Shown here: positions 62,901-64,000 of the stretch, piece after piece
Position numbering within the stretch: the first letter of the stretch is position 1
Layout: every line of letters starts with the position of its first letter
Origin: Lichenostomus cassidix
Taxonomy: Eukaryota; Chordata; Aves; Passeriformes; Meliphagidae
Assembly: GCA_008360975.2 (NCBI GenBank)
Contig: CM039183.1
Coordinates: forward strand, 76,213,850-76,277,849
Reading direction: 5' to 3'
Length of the DNA stretch: 64,000 bases
The notes under the pieces: model-generated
Told to the model about the DNA's origin: nothing
Databases searched by the model: none
The model's input: only the letters and a program-made list of their open reading frames with translations
Translations under genes and position numbers: made by a program

Positions 62901-63881
62901 CAGGTAGGCAAATAAGATATGAAGAACTGTCTAGTATTTAAAGTAGAATTTATTTTGAGTTGTCATCTCTCCTTTTTTCCTCAACATTTCCTTCTTGCAG
63001 TTCTGTTTTTCATTTTATAAAGATAAAAAGTAGAAAAAGTTAATACTGTTGTTTTGTAGTTTTTTACTGTTCTGAATGTTCATATGTTCGCTAGTTTATT
63101 TGTTAATTTGAAAAAATGTGGAAGCCTGGGTAACTAAAACATTTTGGAGTGTGGGCAGCTTAATGCAGTGGCTCCAAATCTGAAGCTTTCACAGACTTTT
63201 GAAGAGCTTTCTTGGGCTTTGTATTTTTAGATTCTGAATGCAGAACATATGGATATGAAGAAGCATCTGTGCTTTGTCTCTTATGGGAAAGGAAGAATGT
63301 CACTGATGCTGGGAACCCAGCATGAGTTTGCATGGGGGACCAGACAGTAGAATGGGGAAAGCAGTTTAGGAGATGGTTATTTGTTTCAAAATAAACCCTT
63401 TCATACTGGAAAATGTGTATGAATAAAAAAAGATGAAAACAAAATTCCTGCTTAGAAATGTCCTTCAAAATTCAGTGCTAGGACTCTTGAGACATTTTTG
63501 TCTTCATGGTACTGTCAGAGATTCCTGCTTCATGATCTTGAAATAATCTGGTCAGGCTTTTCCTGCAATTTGCATTCTGTGACAAGGGGACAGTGCTTAC
63601 TGCAGGAGTGCTCAGGGATTAATTTAAAATTGCTTTAGAGAATATGTAGCAGTGGTGTAACCAGAGTTGTTTTCATTAGCAAATTGAAACTGGTTGGTAT
63701 AATCTGTTACTTCTGTCATGTCTCCTTAGCAAATACCAAAACCCAAAGGAGGGAGTTTCATACTTATAGAAGGATACTGGATTTCAGCTGGGGACAAAGA
63801 ACCTACAGTAGATGAGAGTTACGTGCTCACTCCTTCAGTTAAGCTTAATCTGAAAGACATTGTCAGGGTTGTGTCTGCAGG
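35802..63881 (+). CDS. MDN1: Midasin (AAA ATPase), first 23 coding exons, 3' partial
   Basis: Giant dynein-like AAA+ ATPase (human about 5600 residues; Rea1 in yeast) that strips assembly factors from pre-60S ribosomes in the nucleolus and nucleoplasm. About 1065 residues are in the window: the N-terminal domain (1-285), AAA1 with Walker A GPIGCGKT (319-326) and Walker B ILLEDI (388-393), AAA2 with Walker A GETGTGKT (667-674) and Walker B ILLDEI (823-828), an arginine-finger-like IRNRF (about 887-891), and the approach to AAA3. Exons: 35802-35903, 41390-41616, 42935-43159, 44491-44598, 44679-44871, 46030-46242, 47467-47598, 49044-49147, 51036-51150, 52679-52872, 53863-53944, 54599-54694, 55629-55741, 56283-56431, 56532-56592, 57085-57296, 58556-58659, 59642-59786, 60442-60538, 61736-61849, 62480-62627, 62793-62903, 63730-63881. 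All phases agree and no disabling change is seen. Confidence 0.96.
35904..41389 (+). other. MDN1: MDN1 intron 1
   Basis: About 5.5 kb. The first 250-300 bases belong to the CpG island; the rest is AT-rich with T/G tracts (38660-38700, 41218-41231). No exon, nested gene or known repeat is visible. Confidence 0.6.
41390..41616 (+). CDS. MDN1: MDN1 exon 2
   Basis: Residues 35-109, VWTQQDRQCILNTLAQLLLD through HPDVL. Acceptor TCCCTTAG, donor GTGAGT. A TA-dinucleotide tract starts about 25 bases after the exon. Confidence 0.95.
41641..41692. repeat. (TA)n microsatellite in MDN1 intron 2
   Basis: About 24 bases of perfect TA, then GTACA and a second TA run ending in ACGCACATATATA. Self-complementary, and only about 25 bases after the exon 2 donor. 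Confidence 0.9.
41790..42300 (+). repeat. Possible unrecognised interspersed repeat (LTR-like) in MDN1 intron 2
   Basis: A GC-richer block unlike its surroundings, with TTTAATAAATGC near its left part, symmetric GGAACATAAAGTTCC, and repeated Gly/Trp-like GGTGGGG stretches. The look recalls an old solo LTR, but I cannot name a family and see no clear target-site duplication or ends. Limits are approximate. Confidence 0.3.
42935..43159 (+). CDS. MDN1: MDN1 exon 3
   Basis: Residues 110-184, FALRYFKTTSPVFQRLFLES through SHDTLVR, part of the helical N-terminal domain. Acceptor TCTAAAG, donor GTAAGT. Confidence 0.95.
44491..44598 (+). CDS. MDN1: MDN1 exon 4
   Basis: Residues 185-220, WYTSNCLALITCMNDEHK through LIHFRL. 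It is followed by a very short 80-base intron. Confidence 0.95.
44679..44871 (+). CDS. MDN1: MDN1 exon 5
   Basis: Residues 221-285, KLLEESQLQNVEQALVLANP through QRVSEEQ, end of the N-terminal domain. The linker to AAA1 is shorter than I recall for human. Confidence 0.95.
46030..46242 (+). CDS. MDN1: MDN1 exon 6 (AAA1 Walker A)
   Basis: Residues 286-356. The P-loop GPIGCGKTS (from 319) is followed by LIEYLAAVTGR and QLGDQTDSK. Phase 0 at both ends. Confidence 0.96.
47467..47598 (+). CDS. MDN1: MDN1 exon 7 (AAA1 Walker B)
   Basis: Residues 357-400. DVPGEFVWQPGTLTQAV and WILLEDIDYAPLDV give the Walker B acidic pair E391/D392. Acceptor GTCACAG, donor GTATGT. Confidence 0.96.
49044..49147 (+). 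CDS. MDN1: MDN1 exon 8 (AAA1 sensor region)
   Basis: Residues 401-434, ISVLIPLLEKRELLIPGRGD then FQFFATRR, where other AAA1 domains carry sensor 1. Donor AG|GTAGGT. Confidence 0.94.
49822..50300 (+). mobile_element. Solo LTR, avian ERVL-type endogenous retrovirus
   Basis: 479 bases beginning TGTCACGGTTTAACCTCAG and ending CCAGCCAAAACCAGCACA, with TG...CA ends. Inside are the family landmarks: GTTGAGATAAAGAGTTTA, TATA box CTTTATATACTAAGCATGAC (about 50022-50041), AAGCAGAAAAGGC and TGTTATCAGCACTGTTTT. There is no internal gag/pol sequence, so it is a recombined solo LTR. It lies in sense in MDN1 intron 8. The flanking five bases (ATGGT left, TCAGT right) do not match, so the target duplication is lost or the ends are eroded. 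Confidence 0.88.
51036..51150 (+). CDS. MDN1: MDN1 exon 9
   Basis: Residues 435-473, including CGGGWYRQ and LLDKYWTKIHLDNMSKAELK. Acceptor GATTTAG, donor GTAATG. Confidence 0.95.
52679..52872 (+). CDS. MDN1: MDN1 exon 10
   Basis: Residues 474-537. YPNLALVTDHLLDIFIDLAG is followed by a hydrophilic, poorly conserved insert (about 498-527) and LEGRELSL. The donor GTTGTC is weak but phase-correct. Confidence 0.92.
53863..53944 (+). CDS. MDN1: MDN1 exon 11
   Basis: Residues 538-565, RDLLNWCSRIAYNF through NIFQE. The frame requires the weak donor GAG|GTGCGG, although GTAAGA lies 5 bases downstream. Confidence 0.9.
54599..54694 (+). CDS. MDN1: MDN1 exon 12
   Basis: Residues 566-597, ALDCFTAMLSSQGSRQKMAK through ISKKK, 96 bases in phase 0. 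Confidence 0.94.
55629..55741 (+). CDS. MDN1: MDN1 exon 13
   Basis: Residues 598-634, VEFFCELYKPEISIREQEVS through ALTVH, the link from AAA1 to AAA2. Confidence 0.94.
56283..56431 (+). CDS. MDN1: MDN1 exon 14 (AAA2 Walker A)
   Basis: Residues 635-684. FAATRPSAVLIEQLAVCV leads to the P-loop GETGTGKTS (from 667). Followed by a 100-base intron. Confidence 0.96.
56532..56592 (+). CDS. MDN1: MDN1 exon 15
   Basis: Residues 685-704, GHRLRVVNMNQQSDTADLLG, an AAA2 segment nearly invariant from yeast to human. 61 bases. Confidence 0.95.
57085..57296 (+). CDS. MDN1: MDN1 exon 16
   Basis: Residues 705-775, GYKPVDNKLIWLPLRESFEE through VKENAS, including HIQTCYRQRRWHDLLKLMQH. Donor GTAAGA. Confidence 0.95.
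58556..58659 (+). CDS. MDN1: MDN1 exon 17
   Basis: Residues 776-810, GLPLKEKWEAFGLKLNHAHQ through LLFAFVE. Acceptor CTTGCAG, donor GTATTT. Confidence 0.95.
59642..59786 (+). CDS. MDN1: MDN1 exon 18 (AAA2 Walker B)
   Basis: Residues 811-858. WILLDEINLA (Walker B, D826/E827) then LSGLLEGSSGSLVLLDRGDT. Donor GTACTA. Confidence 0.96.
60315..60356. repeat. Two tandem 21-base units
   Basis: AGTGCAGCAGTAGAAAGTTGT is followed directly by AGTGCAGCAATAGGAAGTTGC. A tiny local duplication in MDN1 intron 18. Confidence 0.7.
60442..60538 (+). CDS. MDN1: MDN1 exon 19 (AAA2 sensor 1)
   Basis: Residues 859-890. HPDFRLFACMNPATDVGKRN carries the sensor-1 Asn; ends LGIRN before GTAGGA. Confidence 0.95.
61736..61849 (+). 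CDS. MDN1: MDN1 exon 20
   Basis: Residues 891-928, RFTELYVEELRNEGDLHVLI through TVQGIV. The arginine-finger R891 spans the exon 19/20 junction. Confidence 0.95.
62480..62627 (+). CDS. MDN1: MDN1 exon 21
   Basis: Residues 929-978, NFYLSVRKEAETKLVDGTGH then YSLRTLCRALRFAASNPCG, the AAA2 lid/sensor-2 region. Donor GTAATT. Confidence 0.95.
62793..62903 (+). CDS. MDN1: MDN1 exon 22
   Basis: Residues 979-1015, GFCLSFLTQLDRSSHPLVQK through KSLLKQ. 111 bases, phase 0. Confidence 0.95.
63730..63881 (+). CDS. MDN1: MDN1 exon 23 (last in window)
   Basis: Residues 1016-1065 plus two bases, QIPKPKGGSFILIEGYWISA through VRVVSAG, ending at GTAAGT. The next exon, beyond the edge, should carry the AAA3 P-loop. 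Confidence 0.94.
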
Positions 63882-64000
63882 GTAAGTGTTTCAACTTTTG
63901 CATTAAAAAAAGTTAAATATGTTTGTTTAGGCCTTGAGTGTTGGTGCCCCTCTAGTCTTTATGTTTAGATGAATAATGTCTATTTTCCTTGTACTTTACA

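Larger units (their letters stand above)
42301..63729 (+). other. MDN1: MDN1 introns 2-22, remaining content
   Basis: Apart from the elements listed separately, the introns are AT-rich with poly-T/poly-A runs (for example 46517-46528, 49280-49296, 62049-62063). I searched by eye for C/D and H/ACA snoRNAs, which often sit in ribosome-assembly genes, and for tRNAs, and found none I can support. The stretch 63882-64000 is the start of intron 23. Confidence 0.45.

Noticed and set aside
1..64000. CRISPR arrays, operons, bacterial or phage genes
   Set aside because: The window is vertebrate nuclear DNA with spliced genes and avian transposons; nothing prokaryotic is present.

Overview
The window is vertebrate nuclear DNA and almost certainly from a bird. 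It carries three large intron-containing genes with GT-AG introns. It also has two CR1 LINE 3' ends with the avian terminal octamer (ATTCTATG type) and a solo LTR of the avian ERVL type (starts TGTCACGGTTTAACC, ends AACCAGCACA). The background is AT-rich, with two GC-rich islands. The species cannot be fixed from sequence alone. The gene order GJA10 - CASP8AP2 - MDN1 matches human 6q15.

Layout. 1-5440: intergenic DNA with a CR1 3' fragment (about 3601-3989) and a (GGTT)n tract. 5441-6997, minus strand: the single main coding exon of the alpha connexin GJA10, with an unusually GC-rich C-terminal tail. 7014-14575: GJA10 upstream/intergenic DNA with an eroded CR1 copy (about 12250-12992). 14576-34114, minus strand: CASP8AP2 (FLASH), nine coding exons, a 1996-residue product and a probable 3' UTR of 0.8-2.3 kb. 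34480-36150: a CpG island forming a shared, divergent promoter, with E2F, ZNF143-type, ETS, GC-box and E-box motifs. 35802 to the window end, plus strand: the first 23 coding exons of MDN1 (midasin), about 1065 residues, covering the N-terminal domain, AAA1, AAA2 and the start of AAA3. The gene runs off the right edge.

How the genes relate. CASP8AP2 (replication-dependent histone mRNA 3' processing and histone locus bodies) and MDN1 (60S ribosome assembly ATPase) are growth-linked nuclear genes fired head-to-head from one CpG island. GJA10 is a tissue-restricted gap-junction gene and shares only the neighbourhood. I reconstructed the exons by hand from splice sites, reading-frame phase and remembered homology. 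All internal phases in the two spliced genes are consistent.

I found no sign of a wholly new biological system. The most interesting observations are local: a phase-matched candidate alternative last exon (or antisense exon) in CASP8AP2, a changed LDLY-type motif in its N-terminus, a competing splice donor in MDN1 exon 11, a gapless 104-bp duplication in the CASP8AP2 3' region, and an odd GC-rich GJA10 tail whose true C-terminus is uncertain.
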